64,000 bases of DNA from Streptomyces coeruleorubidus (GCF_028885415.1 NZ_CP118527.1:2542001-2606000); one strand, 5' to 3'. Shown: positions 9,059 to 18,650, counted from the first letter of the stretch. Numbers and translations: made by a program. The notes: a model not told the origin generated them from the letters alone.

Positions 9059-10074
9059 GCCTTCACCAGCCCCTGCTGCACGGCACCGCCCAGGGCCAGG
9101 TACACGTCCTCCAGGCTCGGTGTGGCCAGCGTGAAGTCGTCCAGGGCGGCGAAGGCGGCCCCACCGGTGACGGTGGCGACGACCGCCCGGGCCTCCTCGG
9201 GCCCGAGCCGGAGTGTCCACAGGCGCCCCGACTCCACGGCACGGTCCCGCAGCGCGGCCACCTCGGGGACGTGCAGCGGCGCCGCGTCCCGCCACACCAG
9301 GTCGACCCGCACCTCGCCGGCGACCTGCTCCTTGAGCCCGGCCGGGGTGTCGCAGGCGATCACCCGACCCCGGTCGAGGACGGCCACCCGGTCCAGCACG
9401 GTCTCGGCCTCGATGACGTTGTGGGTTACGAGCAGCACGGTCGTCCCGCGCTCGGCCCGCCGCCGGTCGACGGCGGACCACACGGCCCGCCGCGCCACCG
9501 GATCCATGCCGGTGGTCGGCTCGTCGAGCACCAGCAGCGGCCGCTCCCCCACCAGCGCCGCGGCGAAGCACGCCAGGCGCCGCTGGCCCCCGGAGAGCTT
9601 CTTCAGCGGCCGCCCGGCGAGCGGCGCGAGCCCCAGCTCGTCGAGTACGTCGTCCCGCTCGGCCCGCGCCCGCCGTACGTCCAGGCCGCGCAGCCGCCCG
9701 GTGGTCTCGGCGGCGAGCGACACGGTCAGCTCGTCGAGGGCGGTGGACTCCTGACCGAGGTAGGCGAGGATCCGCGCGGCCCGCTCCGGGTGGCGCACGA
9801 TGTCGTGCCCGAGGATCTCCACGCTGCCGCGGTCGGGCCGCATCAGCCCGGTGAGCTGCCGTACGAGGGTGGACTTGCCGGCGCCGTTCGGTCCGAGCAG
9901 GCCGAAGATCTCGCCGCGCCGGATGTCCAGCGTCACGTCGTCCGTGGCCCGGACCTCGGGTGTTCCGGGCGCGCCACGTCGGCCGCGTACCGCCGGATAG
10001 GTCTTGGTCAGCCCGCGCACCGCGCACACGACGTCACCATCGTGCCGAAATGCCTGTGCCGCGCGCTTACTCAC
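9055..10074 (-). CDS. ABC transporter ATP-binding protein
   Basis: A 339-residue nucleotide-binding subunit of an ABC-2 (drug- or lipid-type) exporter. Walker A is GPNGAGKST near residue 61, the signature is LSGGQRR near 159-165, Walker B is LLVLDEPTTGMDP near 181-193, and the switch histidine is in LLVTHN near 215. The C-terminal 100 residues form the DrrA-like extension. GTG/ATG alternatives are few, and the given start follows a normal purine-rich sequence. It is the first gene of an ATPase - small ORF - permease operon, possibly with DUF2567. Confidence 0.93.
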   Translation of the reverse strand: MSKRAAQAFRHDGDVVCAVRGLTKTYPAVRGRRGAPGTPEVRATDDVTLDIRRGEIFGLLGPNGAGKSTLVRQLTGLMRPDRGSVEILGHDIVRHPERAARILAYLGQESTALDELTVSLAAETTGRLRGLDVRRARAERDDVLDELGLAPLAGRPLKKLSGGQRRLACFAAALVGERPLLVLDEPTTGMDPVARRAVWSAVDRRRAERGTTVLLVTHNVIEAETVLDRVAVLDRGRVIACDTPAGLKEQVAGEVRVDLVWRDAAPLHVPEVAALRDRAVESGRLWTLRLGPEEARAVVATVTGGAAFAALDDFTLATPSLEDVYLALGGAVQQGLVKA

Positions 10075-10152
10075 AAGGGACGAGACTACGGGGTCGGCGG
10101 CCCCGGTCCGCTCTCGGGTCGGTCCAGTGCGGGAAATCCGCCGGCAAAGTTC

Positions 10153-11373
10153 TCATTCGCCGACGGGCGCGTGCTCCACTCCCGTGCGCACGCCGATCTC
10201 CTTCCAGAAACCGGCCCGGATGGCGTACCGGTCCCGCTCGTCGATCTGGTCGTCCTTGTGGGCGAGCAGGCCGAAGCGGGCGGCGTAGCGCAGCAGCTCC
10301 CCGTCGACGCGGTGCGGGATGCGCGGGTACATCCCGGACAGTTTCTGCAGGTGGTTCTGGTCGCCGAGGCGCTCGACCCAGCGCCGGGCGAAGACCTGCC
10401 CCACCTCGTAGGGATCGCCGCCGACGGTGGTGATGTCCTCCTCACGGTCGGCCCACCGCTGCTCGGCCGTGGTCAGCTGGGCGAGCGTCGGCATCAACGC
10501 GGCCTCGGGAGGCTCGGCCGTGGGCCGGTCGACCCAGCCCTTGTCGGAGGACCAGCGGAGGGTGGCGGAGGCGGGCTGCTGAGCGGACTGGGTGCCGGGG
10601 GCGCGCAGGGCGGCCAGGTCTTTGGGCGTGGGGACGCCTTTGGGGGCGGGCACCCGTTCCTCCGCGCCGTTCTGCCCGGCGCCGGCCGCGGGGTGCTGCG
10701 GTTGCGGTGCGGGGCGCTCGGTCGCGGCGGCGAGCGCGGACTCGGGCAGCGGGGCGGAGAGGATCGCGGCGATCTCGGGCCGGGGCGCGGGCTGCGGGGC
10801 GCACGCGCCGGTGTACTCCTTGGCGCGGACGGCCTTGGTGATCCAGGTCCGGTCCAGGACGCGCCGCTCGTCGGCCTCGGCGACCAGGTCCTCGGACTGG
10901 TTGTAGTCGCCGTCGGCGGCCTGCACGGCCCACAGGTGGACGGCGACGCCGTGCTCCTTCGCGGCCATCATGCCGGGCAGCAGATCGCCGTCACCGGTGA
11001 CGAGGACGATGTCGGAGCAGGCGCGGTTGCGGGCCAGTTCGGTGAGCTCGGCGTGCATCGCGGCGTCCACGCCCTTCTGTGCCCAGCGGCCGTCGCTGCG
11101 GGTCAGCGCGCCCAGCCGGACGGTGACCCGGGGCATCACGCGCAGCCTGCGGTGCTCGGGTTGCGGGACGCGGTCGGGGGCGCCGTCGAACCAGTAGATA
11201 CGCAGCAGCGGCTGCTGCGTGTCCGACTCGGCGCGTTCGCGCAGCCCTTGGATGAGGGCGGTGTGGTCGACGGTGATCCGGGATCGTGAGGGCTCCCCGG
11301 CGAGGAGACTCGCCGCTGCCCCCAGCAGATACCCCGCGTCCACCAGGACGATGCAGCGGTCCACACGACTCAC
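10153..11373 (-). CDS. NYN-domain (PIN-like) protein
   Basis: A 406-residue protein whose first about 190 residues form a NYN domain, a PIN-like fold found in predicted RNases. Acidic residues expected in the site are seen in IVLVDAGYL (about 8-16), QKGVDAAMHAEL (about 99-110) and LVTGDGDLLPGM (about 123-134). A proline/alanine-rich linker (about 195-290) leads to a conserved C-terminal region (about 290-400) with VGGDPYEVGQVFARRW. GTG 11371-11373 starts the protein at the conserved strand. It is probably a nuclease, but its RNA target is unknown. It is divergent from the 54-residue protein gene. Confidence 0.88.
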   Translation of the reverse strand: MSRVDRCIVLVDAGYLLGAAASLLAGEPSRSRITVDHTALIQGLRERAESDTQQPLLRIYWFDGAPDRVPQPEHRRLRVMPRVTVRLGALTRSDGRWAQKGVDAAMHAELTELARNRACSDIVLVTGDGDLLPGMMAAKEHGVAVHLWAVQAADGDYNQSEDLVAEADERRVLDRTWITKAVRAKEYTGACAPQPAPRPEIAAILSAPLPESALAAATERPAPQPQHPAAGAGQNGAEERVPAPKGVPTPKDLAALRAPGTQSAQQPASATLRWSSDKGWVDRPTAEPPEAALMPTLAQLTTAEQRWADREEDITTVGGDPYEVGQVFARRWVERLGDQNHLQKLSGMYPRIPHRVDGELLRYAARFGLLAHKDDQIDERDRYAIRAGFWKEIGVRTGVEHAPVGE

Positions 11374-11586
11374 CCTCTTCCCGGGAGGTTTGCTTCGGGC
11401 TTGCTTCGAGTCTGCCCGACGGCGCGGAGGTTAACGGCCGGAACTCGATCTTCGGCGTGGCGTTTCGGAGGTTCCCGCAGCGACCAGCCCTGTCACGCAC
11501 GGTAATTGTCCGACATGCGATCGTTGTCGGCCTGTGTGAATCTGGTCCCGGCCCTGGCCCCTAGATCCCCCACAGGAGGCATCACC

Positions 11587-11751
11587 ATGGCCAAGAACAA
11601 GAACCGTGACCGTAAGCAGCAGCGTCCTACCGAGCGTGGTCAGCGCGCCGACCGCCGCCCCACCGCGGAGGCGGAGCCCCAGCCCGAGGTCGAGGTGACC
11701 CCCGGCGACGTGGCGTCCCGCAAGCGCAAGCGGAGCTTCGGTCACAACTGA
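11587..11751 (+). CDS. Small, highly basic/acidic two-part protein (54 aa)
   Basis: A 54-residue protein with a lysine/arginine-rich first half (MAKNKNRDRKQQRP), a glutamate-rich middle and a basic tail (SRKRKRSFGHN). ATG 11587 sits seven bases after a perfect AGGAGG (11574-11579), the strongest Shine-Dalgarno sequence in the area, which argues for real and efficient expression. No known domain is visible; it could bind nucleic acid. A bidirectional stem-loop follows at 11791. Confidence 0.8.
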   Translation: MAKNKNRDRKQQRPTERGQRADRRPTAEAEPQPEVEVTPGDVASRKRKRSFGHN

Positions 11752-11790
11752 CATGCGTGTAACGGGTGGTTGAGACCCGGACGCACACCG

Positions 11791-11820
11791 AGGGGCGCAC
11801 CCGGTACCGGGTGCGCCCCT
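11791..11820. terminator. Bidirectional terminator between the small basic-protein gene and dnaE
   Basis: A perfect 30-base palindrome (13-base arms beginning AGGGGCGCACCCG around GTAC) lies between two convergent genes, 39 bases after one stop and 34 bases after the other. It can act in both directions. Confidence 0.75.
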
Positions 11821-11854
11821 CGCGCGCGTCAAGAGCCTGCTCCCGGGCCCGGCG

Positions 11855-14800
11855 TCAGCCCGCCAGGCAGGACGGGCCGAGCAGCACCTTCAGGTCACCG
11901 AAGAGCGCCGGGTCCGGCTTCACCCGGTGCCGGTCCAGACGCAGCACGGTCGTCTTGGTCGGCCCCTGGAGCTTGATCCGGACCTCGCTGTCGCCCTTGT
12001 GGTGGCTGAGGACCTCGCCGAGGCGGCTGACCAGCGGCGGCGTGACCCGGGTGGCCGGGATGGTGAGGATCACGGGCGCGTTGGTGCCCGCGTTCGACAG
12101 GTCCGGCACCATCAGTTCCATCGCGACCAGCCGCGGCACGTCCTCGCGCTTGTCGAGGCGGCCCTTGACGAACACCACGGCGTCCTCGACGAGTTGGGTC
12201 GAGACGAGCTGGTAGGTCGCCGGGAAGAACATGCACTCGATCGAGCCTGCGAGGTCCTCGACGGTGGCGATGGCCCAGGCGTTGCCCTGCTTGGTCATCT
12301 TGCGCTGGAGGCCGGAGATGATGCCGCCGATGGTGACGACCGCGCCGTCCGCGTGCTCACCACCGGTCAGCTGGGAGATGCCCGCGTCGGCCTTGTCGGA
12401 CAGGATGTGCTCCAGGCCGAACAGCGGGTGGTCGGAGACGTACAGACCGAGCATCTCCCGCTCCTGGGCGAGCAGATAGGTCTTGTCCCACTCCTCGGTG
12501 GTGAACTCCACGTCGAGCCCGAAGCCCGGCTCGCTGCTCTCGGCCTCGCCCATGCCGCCGAAGAGGTCGAACTGCCCCTCGGCCTCCTTGCGCTTGACCG
12601 CGACCACGTTGTCGATCATCGGCTCGTAATGCGCGGTGAGGCCCTTGCGGGTGTGGCCCATGGCGTCGAAGGCGCCGGCCTTGATCAGCGACTCGGTGGT
12701 GCGCTTGTTGCAGACCACCGCGTCGACCTTGTCGAGGTAGTCCGGGAACGAGGTGTACTTCCCCTTGGCCTTGCGGCACCTGATGATCGACTCGACGACG
12801 TTCGTACCGACGTTGCGGACGGCGGAGAGGCCGAAGAGGATCACGTCGTCGCCCTGGGCGGCGAAGTTGGACATCGACTCGTTGACGTCCGGCGGGAGGA
12901 CCTTGATGCCCATGCGGCGGCACTCGTTGAGGTAGACGGCCGACTTGTCCTTGTCGTCCTTCACGGACGTGAGGAGCGCGGCCATGTACTCGGCGGGGTG
13001 ATTCGCCTTGAGGTACGCCGTCCAGTACGAGACGAGTCCGTACGCGGCGGAGTGCGCCTTGTTGAACGCGTAGCCGGCGAAGGGGACCAGCACGTCCCAG
13101 AGCGCCTGGATGGCCTCGTCGCTGAAGCCCTTCTTGCGGGCGCCCTCCTGGAAGAGGACGAAGTTCTTCGCCAGTTCCTCGGGCTTCTTCTTGCCCATCA
13201 CGCGGCGGAGGATGTCGGCCTCGCCGAGCGAGTAGCCGGCGATGATCTGGGCGGCCTTCTGCACCTGCTCCTGGTAGACGATCAGGCCGTGGGTGACGTC
13301 CAGGACCTCCTTGAGCGGCTCCTCCAGCTCGGGGTGGATCGGCGTGATGTCCTGCTGGCCGTTCTTGCGCAGCGCGTAGTTCGTGTGGGAGTTCATTCCC
13401 ATCGGGCCCGGGCGGTACAGGGCCGACACGGCGGAGATGTCTTCGAAGTTGTCCGGCTTCATCAGCCGGAGCAGGGAGCGCATGGGGCCGCCGTCGAACT
13501 GGAAGACGCCGAGGGTGTCGCCGCGCTGGAGGAGTTCGAAGGTCGTGGGGTCGTCGAGCGGGAGGCTCAGGAGATCGATGTCGATCCCCTTGTTGGACTT
13601 CACCATCTTGACGGCGTCGTCCATGATCGTCAGGTTGCGCAGGCCCAGGAAGTCCATCTTCAGCAGGCCGAGCGACTCACAGCTCGGATAGTCCCACTGC
13701 GTGATGGTCACGCCGTCGGTGTGCCTGACCCAGACCGGGACGTGGTCGGTGATCGTCTCGCTGGACATGATCACGCCGGCGGCGTGCACGCCCATCTGCC
13801 GGACCAGGCCCTCGACGCCCTTGGCGGTGTCGATGACCTTCTTCACGTCCGGCTCGTTCTCGTACATCGCCCGGATCTCGCCCGCCTCCGAGTAGCGGGG
13901 GTGCTCGGGGTTGGTGATGCCGTCGAGGTTGATGCCCTTGCCGAGGACGTCGGCGGGCATGGCCTTGGTGAGGCGGTCGCCCATCGCGTACGGGTAGCCC
14001 AGCACGCGCGCGGAGTCCTTGATCGCGTTCTTGGCCTTGATGGTGCCGTACGTGCCGATCATGGCGACCTTGTCGGCGCCGTACTTCTCCGTCACGTACC
14101 GGATCACCTCGACGCGCCGGCGCTCGTCGAAGTCGATGTCGACATCGGGCATGGAGATGCGCTCGGGGTTGAGGAACCGCTCGAAGATCAGACCGTGCGG
14201 GATGGGGTCGAGGTCGGTGATGCCGAGGGCGTAGGCGACGATCGAGCCGGCCGCGGAGCCTCGGCCGGGGCCGACCGCGATGCCCTGCTTCTTGGCCCAC
14301 ATGATGAAGTCGGCGACCACGAGGAAGTAGCCCGGGAAGCCCATCGAGATGATGGTGTCCATCTCGTACTCGACCTGCTTCATGCGGTCGTCCGGGATGC
14401 CGTCCGGGAAGCGGCGGTGCATGCCGCGCAGGGTCTCCTCGCGGAACCAGCTGACCTCCGTGTACCCCTCCGGGATGTCGAACTTCGGCATCAGGTCGCG
14501 CTTTTCGAACATGCCCGTGGTGTCGACCATCTCGGCGATCAGCCGGGTGTTGGCGCAGCCCTCCTGCCAGGCGTCCGAGGAGTCGATGGCGTACATCTCG
14601 TCCGTGGACTTCAGGTAGTAGCCGGTGCCGTCGAACCTGAAGCGGTCGGGGTCGGAGAGGTTCTTGCCGGTCTGGATGCACAGCAGGGCGTCGTGGGCGC
14701 TCGCCTCGTGCGAGTAGGTGTAGTGCGAGTCGTTGGTGACCAGCGGGGGGATGCCGAGCTTCTTGGCGATCTCGAGCAGGCCGTCGCGGACCCGGTGCTC

Positions 14801-15394
14801 GATCTCGATGCCGTGGTCCATCAGCTCCAGGAAGTAGCGGTCCTTGCCGAAGATGTCCTGGTAGTCGGCGGCGGCCTTGAGGGCCTCGTCGAAGTGGCCG
14901 AGGCGCAGCCGGGTCTGGACCTCGCCGGAGGGGCAGCCGGTGGAGGCGACGATCCCCTCGGACCACTTGGCGATGGTCTCCTTGTCCATCCGGGGCCACT
15001 TCTGCAGCCAGCCCTCGGCGTACGCGTCCGAGGAGAGCCGGAAGAGGTTGTGCAGGCCGGTCTTGTTCACGGCCCACATCGTCTTGTGGGTGTAACCACC
15101 GGAACCGGAGACGTCGTCCCGCTTCTGGTGCGGCTGGCCCCACTGGATCTTGCGCTTGTTGCGGCGCGACTCGGGCGCGACGTACGCCTCGATGCCGATG
15201 ATCGGGGTGACCCCGGCCTTCTGCGCGGAGTGGAAGAAGTCGTACGCCCCGTGGAGGTTGCCGTGGTCGGACATGGCGATGTGCGTCATGCCCATCTCGT
15301 TGCACGCGTTGAACATGTCCTTCAGCCGCGCGGCACCGTCCAGCAGCGAGTACTGGGTGTGGACGTGCAGGTGCGTGAACGGCGGCTTTGACAC
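11855..15394 (-). CDS. dnaE: DNA polymerase III alpha subunit DnaE
   Basis: Replicative polymerase catalytic subunit of 1179 residues, the usual DnaE1 size. The N-terminal PHP domain opens with THLHVHTQYSLLDGA (about residues 7-21). The catalytic aspartates are in MPDVDIDFDERRR near residue 414. The finger and beta-binding regions follow, and an OB-fold lies near 985-1070 (GGIISGLQRKMTKQGNAWAI). GTG 15392-15394 begins the protein directly at the PHP domain. It is transcribed alone and leftwards, ending at the palindromic terminator at 11791-11820. Confidence 0.98.
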   Translation of the reverse strand: MSKPPFTHLHVHTQYSLLDGAARLKDMFNACNEMGMTHIAMSDHGNLHGAYDFFHSAQKAGVTPIIGIEAYVAPESRRNKRKIQWGQPHQKRDDVSGSGGYTHKTMWAVNKTGLHNLFRLSSDAYAEGWLQKWPRMDKETIAKWSEGIVASTGCPSGEVQTRLRLGHFDEALKAAADYQDIFGKDRYFLELMDHGIEIEHRVRDGLLEIAKKLGIPPLVTNDSHYTYSHEASAHDALLCIQTGKNLSDPDRFRFDGTGYYLKSTDEMYAIDSSDAWQEGCANTRLIAEMVDTTGMFEKRDLMPKFDIPEGYTEVSWFREETLRGMHRRFPDGIPDDRMKQVEYEMDTIISMGFPGYFLVVADFIMWAKKQGIAVGPGRGSAAGSIVAYALGITDLDPIPHGLIFERFLNPERISMPDVDIDFDERRRVEVIRYVTEKYGADKVAMIGTYGTIKAKNAIKDSARVLGYPYAMGDRLTKAMPADVLGKGINLDGITNPEHPRYSEAGEIRAMYENEPDVKKVIDTAKGVEGLVRQMGVHAAGVIMSSETITDHVPVWVRHTDGVTITQWDYPSCESLGLLKMDFLGLRNLTIMDDAVKMVKSNKGIDIDLLSLPLDDPTTFELLQRGDTLGVFQFDGGPMRSLLRLMKPDNFEDISAVSALYRPGPMGMNSHTNYALRKNGQQDITPIHPELEEPLKEVLDVTHGLIVYQEQVQKAAQIIAGYSLGEADILRRVMGKKKPEELAKNFVLFQEGARKKGFSDEAIQALWDVLVPFAGYAFNKAHSAAYGLVSYWTAYLKANHPAEYMAALLTSVKDDKDKSAVYLNECRRMGIKVLPPDVNESMSNFAAQGDDVILFGLSAVRNVGTNVVESIIRCRKAKGKYTSFPDYLDKVDAVVCNKRTTESLIKAGAFDAMGHTRKGLTAHYEPMIDNVVAVKRKEAEGQFDLFGGMGEAESSEPGFGLDVEFTTEEWDKTYLLAQEREMLGLYVSDHPLFGLEHILSDKADAGISQLTGGEHADGAVVTIGGIISGLQRKMTKQGNAWAIATVEDLAGSIECMFFPATYQLVSTQLVEDAVVFVKGRLDKREDVPRLVAMELMVPDLSNAGTNAPVILTIPATRVTPPLVSRLGEVLSHHKGDSEVRIKLQGPTKTTVLRLDRHRVKPDPALFGDLKVLLGPSCLAG

Positions 15395-15610
15395 GGCTGC
15401 GGCCTCCAGAGAAAACGTACGTCGAATGGGGCCCGACAGGCTGCGGACAGTCTGGGGGACAGCGTCGAAGTCTATGCCTCGCCACTGACACTCGGGGGCC
15501 TGACCCGCGTACCTTCATGCGGGGGTCGCGGGCACTCCCGCGGACCACCGCACGTTAGGCAGAGGGCGGACCTGCCGTCCCCAGACGTATGCACCAGGAG
15601 GCACCCAGCG

Positions 15611-16936
15611 ATGTCGTTCCCGCAGCTCGACGACGAGCACCGCGGCGAGGAGATCCTCGCCGTCTTCGACACCGCCTTCGGCGAGCTCCTGGCCGCCGAC
15701 CCGGCCGCGTTCCGCGTGAAGTTCCGGAAGATGGCGGCCTCGGCCTTCGCGTTCTACCGGGGCACGGCGTGCCTCTTCTACCACGATCTCGACCAGGAGA
15801 AGCGGGGCGGGCCGTTCCTGGACGAGCGCACCTCACGCGTGTGGATCCACGGCGACCTGCACGCGGAGAACTTCGGCACGTACATGGACGCCAACGGCCG
15901 CCTGATCTTCAACGTCAACGACTTCGACGAGGCCTACGTCGGCCCCTTCACCTGGGACCTCAAGCGCTTCGCCGCCTCCATCGCCCTCATCGGGTACGCG
16001 AAGGCGCTCAGCGACGAGCAGATCTCCGAGCTGGTGACGATCTACGCGGTCGCGTACCGCGAGCGGATCCACGCCCTGGCCACCGGCGCCAAGAGCGACG
16101 AGGTGCCGCCGTTCACGCTGGACACCGCACAGGGCCCGCTGCTGGACGCGCTGCGTGACGCCCGGTCGCTGACCCGCTTCGGGCTGCTGGAGTCGATGAC
16201 GGAGATCCGCGACTTCGAGCGCCGCTTCGCGCCGGGCGGCGGCTCGGTGGAGCTGGACGCGGCCACGCGCTACAAGGTCCTCGCCGCCTTCGACGGCTAC
16301 CTGGAGACGCTGCCGGACAGCTCGCTGGCCCGCCCCGACTCCTACCGCGTGAAGGACGTCGTCGGCCGGCGCGGCATCGGCATCGGCTCGGCGGGGCTGC
16401 CGTCGTACAACATCCTCCTGGAGGGCCACAGCGACGCCCTGGAGAACGACGTGGTGATCTACATCAAGCAGGCCCAGACCCCGGCCGTCTCCCGGCACGT
16501 CACGGACCAGGCGATCCGCGACTACTTCCAGCACGAGGGGCACCGCACGGTCATCTCCCAGCGCGCCCTCCAGGCGCACGCCGACCCGTGGCTGGGCTGG
16601 ACCGAGCTGGACGGCGCGGGCCAGCTGGTCGCCGAGGTCTCGCCGTACGCGGTGGATCTCGACTGGGGCGACATCGACGACGCGGAGGAGATCGCCCAGG
16701 TGGTGGCCGACCTCGGCCGGGCCACGGCCACGATGCACTCGGCGGCGGACGACCAGTCCGGCGAGTCCCTGGTCCCGTTCTCCACGGAGCGGGCCATCGA
16801 CGCGGCGATCGCGGCCGACGAGGAGGGCTTCGCGCCGCTGCTGACCGACTTCGCGCACAGCTACGGCGCACGCGCGCGTGCCGACCACCAGACCTTCGTG
16901 GACCTGTTCCGCAACGGCCGGATCCCGGGTCTGTAA
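15611..16936 (+). CDS. DUF2252 family protein (kinase-like fold)
   Basis: A 441-residue DUF2252 protein. The family is predicted to have an aminoglycoside-phosphotransferase-like kinase fold. The segment VWIHGDLHAENFGTY near residue 77 and FNVNDFDEAYVGPFTWDLKR near 100 correspond to the HxDxxxxN-like and DxD-like motifs of such kinases. The substrate is unknown. ATG 15611 is preceded by AGGAGG at 15596-15601. The upstream region to dnaE (15395-15610) holds the divergent promoters; I see no clear operator in it. Confidence 0.9.
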   Translation: MSFPQLDDEHRGEEILAVFDTAFGELLAADPAAFRVKFRKMAASAFAFYRGTACLFYHDLDQEKRGGPFLDERTSRVWIHGDLHAENFGTYMDANGRLIFNVNDFDEAYVGPFTWDLKRFAASIALIGYAKALSDEQISELVTIYAVAYRERIHALATGAKSDEVPPFTLDTAQGPLLDALRDARSLTRFGLLESMTEIRDFERRFAPGGGSVELDAATRYKVLAAFDGYLETLPDSSLARPDSYRVKDVVGRRGIGIGSAGLPSYNILLEGHSDALENDVVIYIKQAQTPAVSRHVTDQAIRDYFQHEGHRTVISQRALQAHADPWLGWTELDGAGQLVAEVSPYAVDLDWGDIDDAEEIAQVVADLGRATATMHSAADDQSGESLVPFSTERAIDAAIAADEEGFAPLLTDFAHSYGARARADHQTFVDLFRNGRIPGL

Positions 16937-16998
16937 GGACCCCTGAGCCGGGGCTTTGGCCATCCGCTCGCTCACAGGCATTCTTTAGGGGTCCCTTA
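16936..16998 (+). terminator. Imperfect inverted repeat after the DUF2252 gene
   Basis: TAAGGACCCCT at 16936-16946 pairs with AGGGGTCCCTTA at 16987-16998 with one bulged base, across a 40-base loop. It may close a terminator-like structure, but the long loop makes this weak. Confidence 0.3.
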
Positions 16999-17028
16999 CA
17001 GGCCCCCGTGACAGACTCTCCTTTCGCT

Positions 17029-17724
17029 ATGGACATATCCGGGATCCAGCTCAGAGCCGTACGCGCGGCGCTGTTCACGGCAGTGGTCGTGACGCTCAGC
17101 ACCGCGTCGCACGTGCTGCTGTCCCAGATCCCGCTCCCGATGGGCACGGTGGCCGCGGTCGCCGCCGCCGTGTTCGTGATCGCGTACTCCCTGGCGGGCC
17201 GCGAGCGCTCCTTCGGGCGGATCGCGGCCCTGCTGATCCCGCTGGAACTGGCCGCCGACACGGTGTTCACCACGGGACAGCACGCCTGTTACGGCCGGTC
17301 GGGCGGCCCGGTCGCCGGCCCGCTGCGGTCGGTCGGCCTGGACGTGCTGTGCGGGGGCGGCGAGGTCGGCACGCCGCTGGCCCGGATGGCCGGGGCCACC
17401 GGCACCGACCGGCTCGCGGCCGTGGTCGCGCATGCCGACCCGGCCACCGCCTGGCTGCTGCTCGGCGCGCACGTCGGCGTGGGACTGGCCGCCGCCGTCT
17501 GGCTGCGCCGGGGCGAGCGGGCCCTGGCCCAGCTGCTGCGGGCGGTGGCGGCGAGCACCTTCCGGCCGTTGCTGCTGGCCGTCGCCGCGGTGACGGTGAC
17601 ACGGGCCCCGGCCGGGCGCCGGCTGCCGTCGCGGCTGGCCGAGCGCACGCCCACCGCCCGCGACCGGATTCTCGCCCACTCCCCGGGACGGCGTGGACCG
17701 CCGTGCTCGCCCGCCTTCGCGTGA
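17029..17724 (+). CDS. Small integral membrane protein
   Basis: A 231-residue membrane protein of unknown function with about five hydrophobic segments (for example AALFTAVVVTLSTASHVLL, VAAVAAAVFVIAYSLA, PATAWLLLGAHVGVGLAAAVWL). The extracytoplasmic stretch QHACYGRSG...VLCGGGEVG contains two cysteines near residues 88 and 108, suggesting a disulfide. I prefer ATG 17029; GTG 17008 is an in-frame alternative. The gene sits just upstream of a membrane-anchored DsbA-like protein, which fits a role in envelope redox chemistry, but this is only context. Confidence 0.8.
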   Translation: MDISGIQLRAVRAALFTAVVVTLSTASHVLLSQIPLPMGTVAAVAAAVFVIAYSLAGRERSFGRIAALLIPLELAADTVFTTGQHACYGRSGGPVAGPLRSVGLDVLCGGGEVGTPLARMAGATGTDRLAAVVAHADPATAWLLLGAHVGVGLAAAVWLRRGERALAQLLRAVAASTFRPLLLAVAAVTVTRAPAGRRLPSRLAERTPTARDRILAHSPGRRGPPCSPAFA

Positions 17725-17762
17725 GGCACCTTTCGAGCACCGGCAGTCCCCCTTACGTATTT

Positions 17763-17779
17763 CGCACACGACGTGTGCG
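17763..17779. promoter_or_regulatory. Palindrome upstream of the DsbA-like gene
   Basis: CGCACAC-GAC-GTGTGCG is a perfect seven-base inverted repeat, 23 bases before the ATG at 17803. It could be an operator or an early RNA hairpin. Confidence 0.35.
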
Positions 17780-17802
17780 CGTCCCCGACGGAGAACATCA
17801 CC

Positions 17803-18621
17803 ATGAGCAAGCGGAACAGCCAGGCGGCGAAGACGGCGGCCCGTGAGCGGCTGCGCATCGAGCGCGAGCGCGAGGCCAAGCGGGCGAAGGCCAAGCGGCA
17901 GATCATCGTCGCCGCCTCCATCGTCGGCGTCCTGGCGATAGCCGGCGGCATCGGTTACGCGGTCGTCCAGGCCAACAAGCCCACGCACTGGGAGGCCCAG
18001 AAGGACGCCAAGGTCGTCGCCCCGGCCAACACCACGGGTGCCAAGGGCACCACGGTCGTCATCGGCAAGGACTCGGCCAAGAAGACCCTGAAGATCTACG
18101 AGGATCCGCGCTGCCCCGTGTGCGCCCAGTTCGAGCAGACCGTCGGTCCGACCGTGAAGAAGGACATCGACGACGGCAAGTTCAAGATGCAGTTCATCGG
18201 CGCCACCTTCATCGACAACAAGGACAACGGCGAGGGCTCCAAGAACGCGCTGAGCGCCCTGGGTGCCGCGCTGAACGTCAGCCCCGAGGCGTTCCTCGAC
18301 TACAAGGCCGCGCTGTACTCGGCGAAGTACCACCCGGAGGAGACGACCGACAAGTTCAAGGACGACAGCTACCTGATCAAGGTCGCGAACACCGTCCCGG
18401 AGCTGAAGGGCAACAAGAAGTTCCAGGACGCGGTCGAGAAGGGCACCTACGACGCCTGGGCGATGGCCATGTCGAAGACCTTCGACGACAACAAGGACGG
18501 CGTGCAGGGCACCCCGGGCTTCGTCATGGACGGCAAGCAGCTCACCGCCGACAAGCAGGGCACGCCGCTGATGACAGTGGCCGACTTCAACAGGGTGGTG
18601 GGCGAGGCCCTCAAGAAGTGA
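17803..18621 (+). CDS. Membrane-anchored DsbA-family thiol-disulfide protein
   Basis: A 272-residue protein with a short basic cytoplasmic head, one membrane segment (about residues 35-58, IIVAASIVGVLAIAGGIGYAVV) and an extracytoplasmic thioredoxin/DsbA-like domain. The active site is ECPVC-like: YEDPRCPVCAQFE near residues 96-108, followed by the inserted helical domain and the cis-proline segment GTPGFVMDGK near 235. It probably catalyses disulfide formation or isomerisation outside the membrane. GGAG at 17790 precedes ATG 17803. A strong terminator follows. Confidence 0.92.
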   Translation: MSKRNSQAAKTAARERLRIEREREAKRAKAKRQIIVAASIVGVLAIAGGIGYAVVQANKPTHWEAQKDAKVVAPANTTGAKGTTVVIGKDSAKKTLKIYEDPRCPVCAQFEQTVGPTVKKDIDDGKFKMQFIGATFIDNKDNGEGSKNALSALGAALNVSPEAFLDYKAALYSAKYHPEETTDKFKDDSYLIKVANTVPELKGNKKFQDAVEKGTYDAWAMAMSKTFDDNKDGVQGTPGFVMDGKQLTADKQGTPLMTVADFNRVVGEALKK

Positions 18622-18650
18622 CGGCAGGTCAGGGACCGGTCGGCATGTGA

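Noticed and set aside
11927..15391. 1154-residue plus-strand ORF opposite dnaE
   Set aside because: Mirror frame of dnaE, rich in Val, Asp, Gly and His in the usual antisense pattern, with no domain.
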